Shown here piece after piece: positions 1 to 7,259 of a stretch of 8,713 nt of DNA. The DNA is from Bacteroidota bacterium (lineage in GTDB: Bacteria; Bacteroidota; Ignavibacteria; Ignavibacteriales; Ignavibacteriaceae), in NCBI GenBank assembly GCA_021778375.1, contig JAJYCM010000105.1:1-8713 (forward strand), given 5' to 3'. Both the position numbers and the translations under genes were made by a program. The notes under the pieces were generated by a model that was not told the DNA's origin, searched no databases, and saw only the letters and a list, made by a program, of their open reading frames with translations. The first letter of the stretch is position 1; every line of letters starts with the position of its first letter.

Positions 1-796
1 TTCTTTCCTCTTTGGCAAGTTTCGAATGAACAATCTCTTTAAATTTGCCGTAAGCTAATTCCATAACATCTTTAACTAAAGCTTCGTCTACAACCGGAGC
101 AATTGCAACGCGTTTTTGTCTTCCGACTTCGGCTTTAAGTTCTAATTGTAAATTAACTAATTTCTTAATTTCCGTTTGAGCAAATTTCAAAGCATCGAGT
201 AAATCCTGTTCGCCAATTTCTTTTGATTCCCCTTCGACCATCATAATTGAATCTGAAGTACCGGCAACGACTAATTCTACATCGCTTTCTTTAATTTGTT
301 TGATGGTTGGATTAACGATGAATTCTCCGTTAATTCTACCGACTCTAACTTCCGCACATGGCCCATCAAAAGGAATATCGGAAATTGTTAAAGCTGCAGA
401 TGCTCCAACAGCGGCTAAAACATCAGCGTCGTTTTCTCCATCATGGGAAAGGACAAAAGCAATAACTTGGGTTTCATTTTTAAATTCATTGGGAAAAAGA
501 GGGCGAATCGGGCGGTCAATCAGACGCGAGCTCAGAATTTCTTTTTCTGTAGGTCTTCCTTCACGTTTAATAAATCCGCCGGGAATTTTTCCGGCTGCCG
601 AAGTTTTTTCTCTATATTCAACTTGAAGAGGGAAAAAATCCTGTTCTGCTTTTGCTTCTTCAGCCATTACAGCAGATACAAGAACCATCGTGTCACCAAA
701 TCTAACCATAACGGCACCATTTGCTTGTTTTGCAAATCTTCCCGTTTCAATAGATAAAATTTTTCCGCCAATTTCTACTTCTTTTATAACTAACAT
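1..796 (-). CDS. pnp: Polyribonucleotide nucleotidyltransferase (PNPase), N-terminal part, cut by window edge
   Basis: PNPase degrades RNA 3'-to-5' by phosphorolysis and acts in the cytoplasm, often in a degradosome. Only the first 265 codons are present; the frame is open to the left edge, so about 60% of a usual ~700-residue enzyme is missing. The visible part is the first RNase PH-like core domain. It includes the conserved segment IPGGFIKREGRPTEKE near residues 71-86 and the RLIDRPIRPLF block at 91-101, both typical of PNPase. The start of the linking helical domain follows from about residue 235. The ATG at 794-796 is preceded by AAAGG six bases upstream, and that motif overlaps the rpsO stop codon. 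Only 9 bases separate it from rpsO, so the two are surely co-transcribed and probably translationally coupled. The rpsO-pnp order is widely conserved. The KH and S1 domains must lie outside the window. Confidence 0.97.
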   Translation of the reverse strand, partial: MLVIKEVEIGGKILSIETGRFAKQANGAVMVRFGDTMVLVSAVMAEEAKAEQDFFPLQVEYREKTSAAGKIPGGFIKREGRPTEKEILSSRLIDRPIRPLFPNEFKNETQVIAFVLSHDGENDADVLAAVGASAALTISDIPFDGPCAEVRVGRINGEFIVNPTIKQIKESDVELVVAGTSDSIMMVEGESKEIGEQDLLDALKFAQTEIKKLVNLQLELKAEVGRQKRVAIAPVVDEALVKDVMELAYGKFKEIVHSKLAKEER

Positions 797-802
797 TTAA
801 AA

Positions 803-807
803 CCTTT
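803..807 (-). promoter_or_regulatory. pnp ribosome binding site overlapping the rpsO stop
   Basis: AAAGG lies six bases before the pnp ATG and shares bases with the rpsO TAA (806-808). A ribosome ending rpsO would sit on the pnp initiation region, which fits coupled translation. The motif is seen; the coupling is inferred. Confidence 0.6.
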
Positions 808-1069
808 ACTTTCTAATATTCAATTCTTTAATTATTGTTCTATATCTTTCTATTTCTTTACCGGCTAAATAATCTAAAAGTCTTCTTCTTTTTCCAACCA
901 TCATCATTAAACCACGTCTGGAATGATGATCTTTTTTATGAACATTAAAGTGGTCGGTAAGTTCATTTATTCTTTTAGTTAAAAGCGCAATTTGAACTTC
1001 CGGCTTGCCGGAGTCCTTTTCATCTTTGCCAAACTGCTTAACTATAGCAAGTTTTTCTTCTTTGGTCAT
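806..1069 (-). CDS. rpsO: 30S ribosomal protein S15
   Basis: S15 is a primary binder of the central domain of 16S rRNA and helps form an intersubunit bridge. The 87-residue product is close to the usual ~89. It has the family hallmarks: GKPEVQIALLTKRINELTDH (residues 22-41), the basic turn KKDHHSRRGLMMMVGKRRRLLDYL (shown here only to name the HHSRRGL core at about 48-54), and a short helical end at ERYRTIIKELNIRK. The ATG at 1067-1069 has AAGGA eight bases upstream. It follows ribF after 51 bases and precedes pnp by 9 bases. In several phyla S15 represses its own mRNA by binding a leader structure. The hairpin at 1100-1123, just upstream, is a candidate for that role here. Confidence 0.98.
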   Translation of the reverse strand: MTKEEKLAIVKQFGKDEKDSGKPEVQIALLTKRINELTDHFNVHKKDHHSRRGLMMMVGKRRRLLDYLAGKEIERYRTIIKELNIRK

Positions 1070-1077
1070 TTTATTTA

Positions 1078-1082
1078 TCCTT
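1078..1082 (-). promoter_or_regulatory. rpsO ribosome binding site
   Basis: AAGGA stands eight bases before the rpsO ATG, in otherwise A/T-only sequence. It is 17 bases downstream of the hairpin at 1100-1123, so it is not inside that stem. Any control by the hairpin would need a wider fold, such as a pseudoknot, or bound S15 near the ribosome entry site. Confidence 0.6.
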
Positions 1083-1099
1083 ATTATTTTGATACAATA

Positions 1100-1123
1100 T
1101 AATCCCAGAAATTACCGGGATTA
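1100..1123 (-). promoter_or_regulatory. Hairpin in the rpsO leader, candidate S15 operator
   Basis: On the transcribed strand UAAUCCCGG can pair with CUGGGAUUA around the six-base loop UAAUUU, giving nine pairs including one G-U. The loop-proximal step is G-U followed by G-C, with GG on the 5' side and CU on the 3' side. That step is the kind S15 is known to read in 16S rRNA helix 22 and in some rpsO leaders. The hairpin starts at the ribF stop codon and has no U tract after it, so it does not look like a terminator. The structure is seen; the S15 role is inferred. Confidence 0.45.
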
Positions 1124-2059
1124 ATTAACTAATTTACTTAATATTTTTCTTCCTTCTTCAGTATCCATTTTCATCTGCTTAATAAGTTCGTCTGCAGATG
1201 AAAATTTTTCTTCGCCGCGAATTCTAGCAACAACATTAACGGTAACATATTTGCCATAGATTTCTTCATCAAAATCCAAGATATAAACTTCAGTAGTAAT
1301 TGTTCCTTCGTTATAAAAAGTAGGGCGTTTGCCGATACTCATTATGCCGAAATATTTTTTACTGTCAAGAATAAATTCAACGGCATAAATTCCAAGAGCG
1401 GGCAGCAGTTTGTTTCTATCGTCAAGATCGATGTTGGCAGTTGGAAACCCAAGCAATCTACCTCTTTGATCGCCTTTAACAACCGTACCGCTAAAGGAGT
1501 AAAATCTATTTAAGAACGAGTTGGCAAGCTTTATATCGCCGCTTACCAGAGCATTTCTAATTTTTGTACTGCTTACCACAACTCCGTTTTGAGAAACAGC
1601 ATCGACAGCAGAGACTTGAAAACCAAATTCTTTACCCATTTCTTTAAGCGTCAGCTCGTCACCGCCTCTTCCTTTTCCAAAATGGTGGTCATGTCCGATT
1701 ACAATTTTTTTAACCCCAATAGAGTCCACAATATATTGTTTGACAAACTCTTCCGAACTAATCTGCGAAAATTCTTGAGTAAATTTAATAACCAACAAAT
1801 TTTGAATACCTAGACTTTTTACAACTTCAATTTTCTCTTGTAGGGTACTAAGCAATTTTATTTCATCGATATTTGGAACAACCGTTCTCGGATGCGGATC
1901 AAAAGTGATCAACAAACTTCGTGAATTAAAATGAGCTGCTTCATCAACAACTTTTTCAATTATTTTCTGATGACCGGGGTGAATCCCGTCAAAAGTACCT
2001 AAGGTCAGTACCGTGTTTTGATCTCTGTTTACTTCCGATAGGTTGTAAAATATTTCCAT
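1121..2059 (-). CDS. ribF: Bifunctional riboflavin kinase / FAD synthetase
   Basis: RibF phosphorylates riboflavin to FMN and then adenylylates FMN to FAD in the cytoplasm. The 312-residue length matches the two-domain bacterial enzyme. The N-terminal nucleotidyltransferase domain shows GTFDGIHPGH (21-30), FDPHPRTV (53-60), GHDHHFGKGRGG (122-133) and SSTKIRN (163-169), the counterpart of the family ISSTxIR motif. The C-terminal riboflavin kinase domain shows GDQRGRLLGFPTANI (196-210), with the PTAN nucleotide/metal-binding motif, then SIGKRPTF (241-248) and an acidic TTEVYILDF stretch (255-263). The ATG at 2057-2059 has no clear Shine-Dalgarno, unlike most neighbours, and follows a 144-base gap after truB. 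The stop codon forms the base of the rpsO leader hairpin. No FMN riboswitch is apparent upstream. Confidence 0.97.
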   Translation of the reverse strand: MEIFYNLSEVNRDQNTVLTLGTFDGIHPGHQKIIEKVVDEAAHFNSRSLLITFDPHPRTVVPNIDEIKLLSTLQEKIEVVKSLGIQNLLVIKFTQEFSQISSEEFVKQYIVDSIGVKKIVIGHDHHFGKGRGGDELTLKEMGKEFGFQVSAVDAVSQNGVVVSSTKIRNALVSGDIKLANSFLNRFYSFSGTVVKGDQRGRLLGFPTANIDLDDRNKLLPALGIYAVEFILDSKKYFGIMSIGKRPTFYNEGTITTEVYILDFDEEIYGKYVTVNVVARIRGEEKFSSADELIKQMKMDTEEGRKILSKLVN

Positions 2060-2203
2060 TTCAACGTTTGTCTAAACAATAATTTGTAAAAATAAGTTTT
2101 TTCATGCTAAAAAGGAAATAAAGAAATCACTTCAAAGCGCTTAAATAAGTTCAAGCTCAAGTTTAAGAAAAAAGTAAAGTTTTACATACCAATATTATAG
2201 AAA
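2060..2203. other. truB-ribF intergenic gap, largest within the operon
   Basis: This very A/T-rich 144-base gap is far wider than the other junctions of the operon, which run from -23 to about 72 bases. It holds three head-to-tail degenerate hexamers (TTCAAG, CTCAAG, TTTAAG at 2150-2167, plus strand), a short AAGCGCTT palindrome at 2134-2141, and CTTAAA/TTTAAG arms at 2140-2145 and 2162-2167. On the minus strand a TATAAT lies at 2191-2196, but I find no matching upstream element. No ORF or known riboswitch is visible. It could hold a secondary promoter for ribF-rpsO-pnp, but this is not demonstrated. Confidence 0.4.
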
Positions 2204-2905
2204 TTATATTTGGACGGATACTTTTTCTACAAAATCATCTACAAAAACTGCATTATCGACTGAAAAAGAGCCGATATTTGTTCTGCGCAAAGAACTTAGC
2301 AAACCTCCGCAGCCTAATCTTTCTCCAAAGTCATGGGCTATAACCCGGATGTAAGTTCCTTTAGTGCAGGTTATTTCGAAATAAATCTCCGGAAGAGAAA
2401 TTCTGGAAATACTAAATTTTGAGATTGTGATCTCTCTTGCTTCGCGGTAAACAGTTTTTCCTTGCCTTGCCAAATGATAAAGTGATTTACCTTTATATTT
2501 TATTGCCGAAAACATTGGAGGAATTTGTCTAATAGTTCCGGTAAATTCGTTTCTTATTTCTAAGATTTGTTCTTCCGTAATTCCGTCAAGTAATCTTTCT
2601 TCCGTAATTTCCGTTTCAAGGTCCATTGATGGTGAAGTTTTACCGAGTAAAATTGTTCCCGTATAAGTTTTTTCAAGATCTTGAAATTTTGTAATCTCTT
2701 TGGTTTTCTTTCCGGTACATACAATTAGTAAACCGGAAGCATTCGGGTCTAAAGTACCGGCATGCCCGACTTTCTTCGCACCGGTAGCATTACGAATTTT
2801 GTAAACCACTTTAAAGGACGACCAACCAATCGGCTTATCGGCAAGTATAATTTCTCCGCCGTTAAAGTCGCAATTAGAAAAATCAGTCGTTTCCCTTGTT
2901 ATCAT
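2204..2905 (-). CDS. truB: tRNA pseudouridine(55) synthase
   Basis: TruB isomerises U55 in the T-loop of tRNAs to pseudouridine and also acts as a tRNA-folding chaperone. The catalytic block GHAGTLDPNASGLL (residues 48-60 region) contains the family nucleophile Asp53 in TLDP. Upstream is the ADKPIGWSSF motif (22-31). Further on are RQIPPMFSAIKYKGKSLY, with the conserved PPxFSAxKxxGxxxY pattern, and CTKGTYIRVIAHDFGE, the conserved GTYIRxLxxDxG segment. At 233 residues it ends soon after the catalytic fold and lacks the C-terminal PUA-type domain of the ~310-residue E. coli enzyme. The ATG at 2903-2905 lies inside rbfA, giving a 23-base overlap in a different frame. No later in-frame ATG, GTG or TTG precedes the ADKP motif, so the roughly 17-residue N-terminal extension is probably real. 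Translation is likely coupled to rbfA. Confidence 0.97.
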   Translation of the reverse strand: MITRETTDFSNCDFNGGEIILADKPIGWSSFKVVYKIRNATGAKKVGHAGTLDPNASGLLIVCTGKKTKEITKFQDLEKTYTGTILLGKTSPSMDLETEITEERLLDGITEEQILEIRNEFTGTIRQIPPMFSAIKYKGKSLYHLARQGKTVYREAREITISKFSISRISLPEIYFEITCTKGTYIRVIAHDFGERLGCGGLLSSLRRTNIGSFSVDNAVFVDDFVEKVSVQI

Positions 2906-3239
2906 TCTCGTGAATTTGTTTTAATAAACCTTCTATTTTCTCAACATAATCCAAAGTATCGTCGATAAAGAATTTTAATTCAGGTACGAACTTTATTTTT
3001 ATTCTTGAAGCAAGCTCGGATCGGATAAAACCGGTTGAGGCTTTTACTTTTTCAAGCACAGCTTCTCGTTTTTCCTTTTCAAATACCGAAAGATAAATTT
3101 TGGCAAGCTTAAGATCGGGCGTAACTTTTACTGTAGTAATTGTAACAAATCCAAATGCAGGATTGTTCAATTTATACAAGAAGATTAAGCTGATTTCTTC
3201 CTTTATCAAATTTTCAATTTTATCTATTCTGTGTTGCAT
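2883..3239 (-). CDS. rbfA: 30S ribosome-binding factor A
   Basis: RbfA binds immature 30S subunits and assists late 16S rRNA maturation, including the 5' end, and cold adaptation. The 118-residue product has the KH-like fold signature. It starts with the RIDKIENLIKEEISLIF helix and then has VTITTVKVTPDLKLAKIYLS (about 32-51), matching the family pattern VTxxxVxxxxDLxxAxVYxS. RSELASRIKIKFVPELKFFI (about 73-92) and a second C-terminal helix follow. The ATG at 3237-3239 has an excellent Shine-Dalgarno, AGGAGG at 3248-3253, eight bases upstream. It lies 72 bases after infB, beyond a terminator-like hairpin, and its last 23 bases overlap truB. Confidence 0.97.
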   Translation of the reverse strand: MQHRIDKIENLIKEEISLIFLYKLNNPAFGFVTITTVKVTPDLKLAKIYLSVFEKEKREAVLEKVKASTGFIRSELASRIKIKFVPELKFFIDDTLDYVEKIEGLLKQIHENDNKGND

Positions 3240-3247
3240 AAAATCAA

Positions 3248-3253
3248 CCTCCT
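3248..3253 (-). promoter_or_regulatory. Strong rbfA ribosome binding site
   Basis: AGGAGG sits eight bases before the rbfA ATG, the best Shine-Dalgarno match in the window. Its strength suggests rbfA is loaded independently of infB translation. This and the other clear sites argue for an organism that uses Shine-Dalgarno pairing, unlike most Bacteroidetes. Confidence 0.75.
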
Positions 3254-3283
3254 AAGCGGCATATATTTTATCGTGACCTTTTC

Positions 3284-3316
3284 AAAAAACATAGATCAGT
3301 TTTTCTGATCTCTATG
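3284..3316 (-). terminator. Terminator-like hairpin between infB and rbfA (possible attenuator)
   Basis: On the transcribed strand CAUAGAGAUCAG pairs with CUGAUCUAUG around an AAAAA loop. This gives ten pairs with a two-base GA bulge, followed directly by six U residues (3284-3289). The layout is that of an intrinsic terminator, though the stem is only moderately GC-rich. The 5' arm contains the infB stop codon (3312-3314), so a ribosome finishing infB would cover it. Since rbfA, truB and the rest follow on the same strand, partial rather than complete termination is more likely. Confidence 0.6.
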
Positions 3317-5972
3317 CAAGCTTTTTCTTAGTTTCAACTATTTTAAAGGATTCTATAATATCGCCGGGTCTTATATCGTTAAAATTTGCAATATTCAATC
3401 CGCATTCATATCCGGCATCGACTTCCCTTACGTCATCTTTAAATCTTTTTAAGGAAGCGATTTCACCTTCGTGGAAAACAATTCCGTCGCGTATTAGTCT
3501 TACTTTGCTGTTTCTCGTGATCTTGCCTTCCTGAACATAGCATCCTGCAACCGTTCCAAATTTCGGAACTTTAAATGTATCTCTTATTTCCAAAGTCGCC
3601 GTAATTTCTTCCGAAAGAACCGGAGAAAGCAATCCCTCTAAAGCGGATTTTACCTCGTTTATCGCATCGTAAATTATGCTGTACAAACGAATGTCAACAT
3701 TTTGCGTTTCGGCAAGTTTGCGAGCATTTAGATTTGGCCTTACGTGAAATCCTATAATTATCGCATTAGAAGCTGATGCTAATAAAACATCGCTTTCGGA
3801 AATTCCGCCGACGCCTTTATGAATAACTTTAACTATAACCTCATCGGTAGATAATTTCATAAGCGAATCGGAAAGTGCTTCAACCGACCCGTCAACGTCA
3901 CCCTTCACAATTAATGCAAGCTCTTTTACTCCGCCAATGCTTATATTCTTTGCAATTTCATCAAGCGTAATATGATGAACTTGCTTTTGATCTTGTTCAC
4001 GTTTTAATTGTTGACGCTTTAACCCAATTTCGCGTGCCATCTTGTCTGATTCAACAACCACGAATGTATCGCCGGCCTGGGGGGCTCCTTCAAAGCCGAG
4101 GACTAATACAGGTGTTGACGGCGGAGCATCTACAATTTTATTTCCGCGCTCGTCAAACATTGCACGGACTTTACCCTGATAAATTCCCGCCACAAAAGGA
4201 TCGCCAATTCGAAGCGTACCTTTTTGTACCAAAATGGTTCCGGTAATTCCTCTTCCTTTATCTAATTGTGATTCCACAACTACACCTCGCGCTAACCTAT
4301 CCGAATTAGCTTTAAGGTCTAAAACTTCCGCTTCAAGAAGAATTTTTTCAAGAAGAAGGTCAACATTCAACCCGCTTTTTGCAGAAAGCTCAACACACTG
4401 ATATTTGCCGCCCCAATCTTCAACTAAAATATTTCTTTCGGCTAATTGCTGTTTTATCCTTTCGGGATTAGCGCCTGGCTTATCAATTTTATTTATTGCA
4501 ATAACAATCGGAACATTTGCAGCCTGGGCATGGTTAATGGCTTCTATAGTTTGAGGCATTACTGCGTCGTCTGCGGCAACAACAAGAACCACAATATCGG
4601 TCAACTGCGCGCCGCGCGCTCTCATTGCTGTAAACGCTTCATGTCCCGGCGTGTCAAGGAAAGAAATATATTTATTATCGCCAACATTAACTTTATAAGC
4701 GCCGATATGCTGTGTAATTCCGCCTGATTCTCCGGCAACTACGTTTGAGTTCCGGATATAATCAAGCAAAGATGTTTTGCCGTGATCAACATGTCCCATT
4801 ATTGTGACAACCGGAGAACGATGTAACAATTTAGATTGGTCGTCCGGTATATCCTCAAGCGCTTCTGAAGTATATTCTTTTTGAAATTCGACTTCAAAAT
4901 CGAACTCATCTGCGACAAGTGTAATTGTTTCAACATCAAGCCTTTGATTTATGGAAACCATCAATCCAAGCTCAATACATTTAGAAATAACTTCACCAAC
5001 CGGAACTTGCATCAAATTGGCAAGCTCGTTTACAGCGATAAACTCCGTAACACTTATTTTATTGCCTTCAAGAGACTTTTCTTCAAGCCGGCGTTCCTCT
5101 TCAGCTTCTCTCTCTCTTCTTTTCTTTTTACGGGAGCTTGCTCTGTCGGATGCGATTGAATCATCCATACTTAAAAGAGTTTTTCTTATGGCTTCTTTGA
5201 CTTCTCTCTGATCAATTTCAAATCGCTTGACTCTTTTTTTCTTTTTAACTATCGGAATTTCATCTACCGGAGCTTCGTTGGGTTTCTTTTTGGCCTTTGG
5301 TTTCTTTTTCTTTTTAATTGCTTCCGAAGAGGTTTTTGCAGTTTGCTTTTCTTCCGAAGTTTCTTTGGCAGCTTCTTTTTTCTCAACCCTAGGGGTACTT
5401 TCACCAAGATCAATTCTACCTACTACCTTTAAGCCTTTTTTCTTTGCAGCTTCAATATCTTTTGGAGAAATAAATTTAACTGCTTCTTCTTTATGCTCAA
5501 CTTCGGCAACCACCGGGGCAGCTTTTGCTTCTTCCGGTAAAGGTACTTCTTGAACTGGTGTCTCCACAGGTGTCAGAACGATAGGCTCCTGCTTTGATTC
5601 TTCCACCGGGACTTCTGTTACTTCAATTTCTTCAACCTCAGCATTAATTATAGCTTCTGGTTCAGGAACTGGAGAAGGGACAACTTCCATTTCCTCAACT
5701 TTTGCCTGTGGTTTTTCCTTCACCTCTTCGCTGGATTTTTCAACTCTTTTCTTATTGAATTCCGCTACTTTTTTCTTATGTTTTTCTGCTTTCTCAATAT
5801 CTTTCTTAAAATGGTCATTAATCTCCTTGACCATCTCATCCGTAACCAGAGAGTTCGGACCTTTAACCTCAAATCCTTTTTTGATCAGGAATTCTACGAG
5901 ATTTTCCGTGGATAGATTTATCTCAGAAGCTAATTTTACAACTCTGAGCTTTTTAGATTGGATTTCGGACAT
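3312..5972 (-). CDS. infB: Translation initiation factor IF-2
   Basis: IF-2 is the GTPase that brings formyl-Met-tRNA to the 30S subunit and promotes subunit joining. The 886-residue protein has a complete G domain: G1 GHVDHGKT (393-400), G2 GGIT (417-420), G3 DTPGHE (440-445), G4 NKID (494-497) and G5 SAK (530-532). An IF2_N-like module occupies residues 8-55. A long charged linker of Glu/Pro/Val- and Lys-rich segments runs to about 300, including KKKKPKAKKK at 221-230. A second IF2_N-like module lies at about 306-360. Domains II, III and the tRNA-binding C-terminal domain follow, with FGTVAGCYVQEGKITR near 805-820. The ATG at 5970-5972 lies 23 bases after nusA, with AAGG ten bases upstream and an in-frame ATG-TAA pair in between. 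Its stop lies in a terminator-like hairpin. Confidence 0.98.
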   Translation of the reverse strand: MSEIQSKKLRVVKLASEINLSTENLVEFLIKKGFEVKGPNSLVTDEMVKEINDHFKKDIEKAEKHKKKVAEFNKKRVEKSSEEVKEKPQAKVEEMEVVPSPVPEPEAIINAEVEEIEVTEVPVEESKQEPIVLTPVETPVQEVPLPEEAKAAPVVAEVEHKEEAVKFISPKDIEAAKKKGLKVVGRIDLGESTPRVEKKEAAKETSEEKQTAKTSSEAIKKKKKPKAKKKPNEAPVDEIPIVKKKKRVKRFEIDQREVKEAIRKTLLSMDDSIASDRASSRKKKRREREAEEERRLEEKSLEGNKISVTEFIAVNELANLMQVPVGEVISKCIELGLMVSINQRLDVETITLVADEFDFEVEFQKEYTSEALEDIPDDQSKLLHRSPVVTIMGHVDHGKTSLLDYIRNSNVVAGESGGITQHIGAYKVNVGDNKYISFLDTPGHEAFTAMRARGAQLTDIVVLVVAADDAVMPQTIEAINHAQAANVPIVIAINKIDKPGANPERIKQQLAERNILVEDWGGKYQCVELSAKSGLNVDLLLEKILLEAEVLDLKANSDRLARGVVVESQLDKGRGITGTILVQKGTLRIGDPFVAGIYQGKVRAMFDERGNKIVDAPPSTPVLVLGFEGAPQAGDTFVVVESDKMAREIGLKRQQLKREQDQKQVHHITLDEIAKNISIGGVKELALIVKGDVDGSVEALSDSLMKLSTDEVIVKVIHKGVGGISESDVLLASASNAIIIGFHVRPNLNARKLAETQNVDIRLYSIIYDAINEVKSALEGLLSPVLSEEITATLEIRDTFKVPKFGTVAGCYVQEGKITRNSKVRLIRDGIVFHEGEIASLKRFKDDVREVDAGYECGLNIANFNDIRPGDIIESFKIVETKKKLA

Positions 5973-5995
5973 AGATTACATACCTTAATTTATAG

Positions 5996-7243
5996 CTACT
6001 CTTCATCTTCAAACTGTGACTTAATCAGTTCGAGAATTTCTTCTACTTTCTTTTCGTCAAGTCCTTCAATTTCTTTTAATTTTTCAGAACCTGCTTTAAG
6101 AACTTCCAATGCCGTATCATAGCGGTGATTTATAAGCAATTCGTAAATATCTGCGCCAAGTTCTTCTTTGATATCGATTAGTTCTATATCTTCGTCATAT
6201 TCTTCGAACGGTTTTTCTTCTCTTAAGATTTCGATTTCATAACCGGTCACTTTTATGGCAAGCCTAATGTTTACGCCGTTTCTTCCAACCAGCAAGGAAA
6301 CCTGGTCGCTATCTGCCGTAACGATAGCCTTTTTATTATGGTTATCTAATTCAATTTTTTTAAGTTTAGCGGGTGCGAGGGCACGCTGTATAAAAACTTG
6401 CGGGTCGTCGGAATAATTTATTACGTCAATATTTTCATTGCTCAATTCTCTGACTATGGCATGAATACGGACGCCTTTCATTCCAACGCAGGCGCCAACG
6501 GCATCAATCCTATTATCCTGAGATTCCACGGCAACTTTAGCACGTTCGCCGGGTTCCCGAGCAATAGCCTTAATCTCGATAATACCGTCATAAATTTCGG
6601 GAATTTCTATTTCGAAAAGTCTTCTTAAGAAAGTATTATCTGCCCGGGAGATAATTATTTGAGGTCCGCTATTGGCTTTTTTGACTTCTTTAACAATAGC
6701 CCTAATAGTTTCACCTTTTTTATAATGCTCGTGAGGAATTTGTTCTTGACGTGGGAGTAATAATTCGTTTTTATTATGATTGACAAGAATATCATTTTTT
6801 CGAATCTGATAGATGTCGCCCACAACTATTTCACCAAGAAGCTCTTTATATTCGTTGAAGATAACATCTTTTTCTATTTCGCGTATTCTTTGGTTTAAAC
6901 CCTGTTTGGCTAATATTATTAGTCTTCTTCCAAATGATTCGAGGTTAAGTTTTTCCACATAATCATCGCCGACTTCAAGCTCATCGTCATTACCGCGTTT
7001 ATTAACTTCCTCAATACTTATCTGAGTATTTGGGTCTTCGACTTTTTCAACGATTAAGCGCTCTAAGAATATTTCAATGTCGCCTCTATCCATATTAACA
7101 ACGACGTCGTACTTAGACTCTTCGCCGTATTTTTTTCTAACCAGCATACCAAAAATTTCTTCGATTATACCTGCTAGAACATCTTTATCAACGCCCTTTT
7201 CTCTTACCATTTGGGCAAAAGATTCAACGATATCTGGGTTCAT
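5996..7243 (-). CDS. nusA: Transcription termination/antitermination factor NusA
   Basis: NusA binds RNA polymerase and nascent RNA, and modulates pausing, intrinsic termination and rRNA antitermination. The 415 residues divide into a polymerase-binding N-terminal domain (about 1-130), an S1 domain (about 135-200, from GEIVVGDIYQI), KH1 with the GMKG loop at 254-257, and KH2 with GRNG at 320-323. The family segment EIPEIYDGIIEIKAIAREPG (213-232) links S1 to KH1. A short acidic tail follows, ending in a helix-hairpin-helix-like KLKEIEGLDEKKVEEILEL stretch (388-406). The paired acidic repeats of E. coli NusA are absent, as usual outside Proteobacteria. The ATG at 7241-7243 has GGAGG ten bases upstream. 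The gene is 16 bases from rimP and 23 from infB. NusA commonly feeds back on its own operon, which is relevant to the two terminator-like hairpins here. Confidence 0.98.
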   Translation of the reverse strand: MNPDIVESFAQMVREKGVDKDVLAGIIEEIFGMLVRKKYGEESKYDVVVNMDRGDIEIFLERLIVEKVEDPNTQISIEEVNKRGNDDELEVGDDYVEKLNLESFGRRLIILAKQGLNQRIREIEKDVIFNEYKELLGEIVVGDIYQIRKNDILVNHNKNELLLPRQEQIPHEHYKKGETIRAIVKEVKKANSGPQIIISRADNTFLRRLFEIEIPEIYDGIIEIKAIAREPGERAKVAVESQDNRIDAVGACVGMKGVRIHAIVRELSNENIDVINYSDDPQVFIQRALAPAKLKKIELDNHNKKAIVTADSDQVSLLVGRNGVNIRLAIKVTGYEIEILREEKPFEEYDEDIELIDIKEELGADIYELLINHRYDTALEVLKAGSEKLKEIEGLDEKKVEEILELIKSQFEDEE

Positions 7244-7253
7244 TTCTTAAATT

Positions 7254-7258
7254 CCTCC
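7254..7258 (-). promoter_or_regulatory. nusA ribosome binding site
   Basis: GGAGG stands ten bases before the nusA ATG, wholly within the 16-base rimP-nusA gap. It confirms the annotated NusA start. Confidence 0.7.
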
Positions 7259-7259
7259 G

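Noticed and set aside
300..757. Two overlapping plus-strand ORFs of 104-108 codons
   Set aside because: They lie antisense to the strongly conserved pnp coding region and show no recognisable domain or ribosome binding site.
1100..1123. ribF-rpsO hairpin as an intrinsic terminator
   Set aside because: No run of U residues follows the stem on the transcribed strand, and rpsO follows closely.
2060..2203. FMN riboswitch before ribF
   Set aside because: The gap lacks the several conserved GC-containing helices and junction motifs of that riboswitch and is nearly all A/T.
5227..5553. Plus-strand ORF coding a Phe- and Ser-rich, apparently hydrophobic protein
   Set aside because: It mirrors the Lys-rich linker of IF-2, since AAA/AAG codons read backwards as Phe/Leu codons. 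This is a composition artefact, not a membrane protein.
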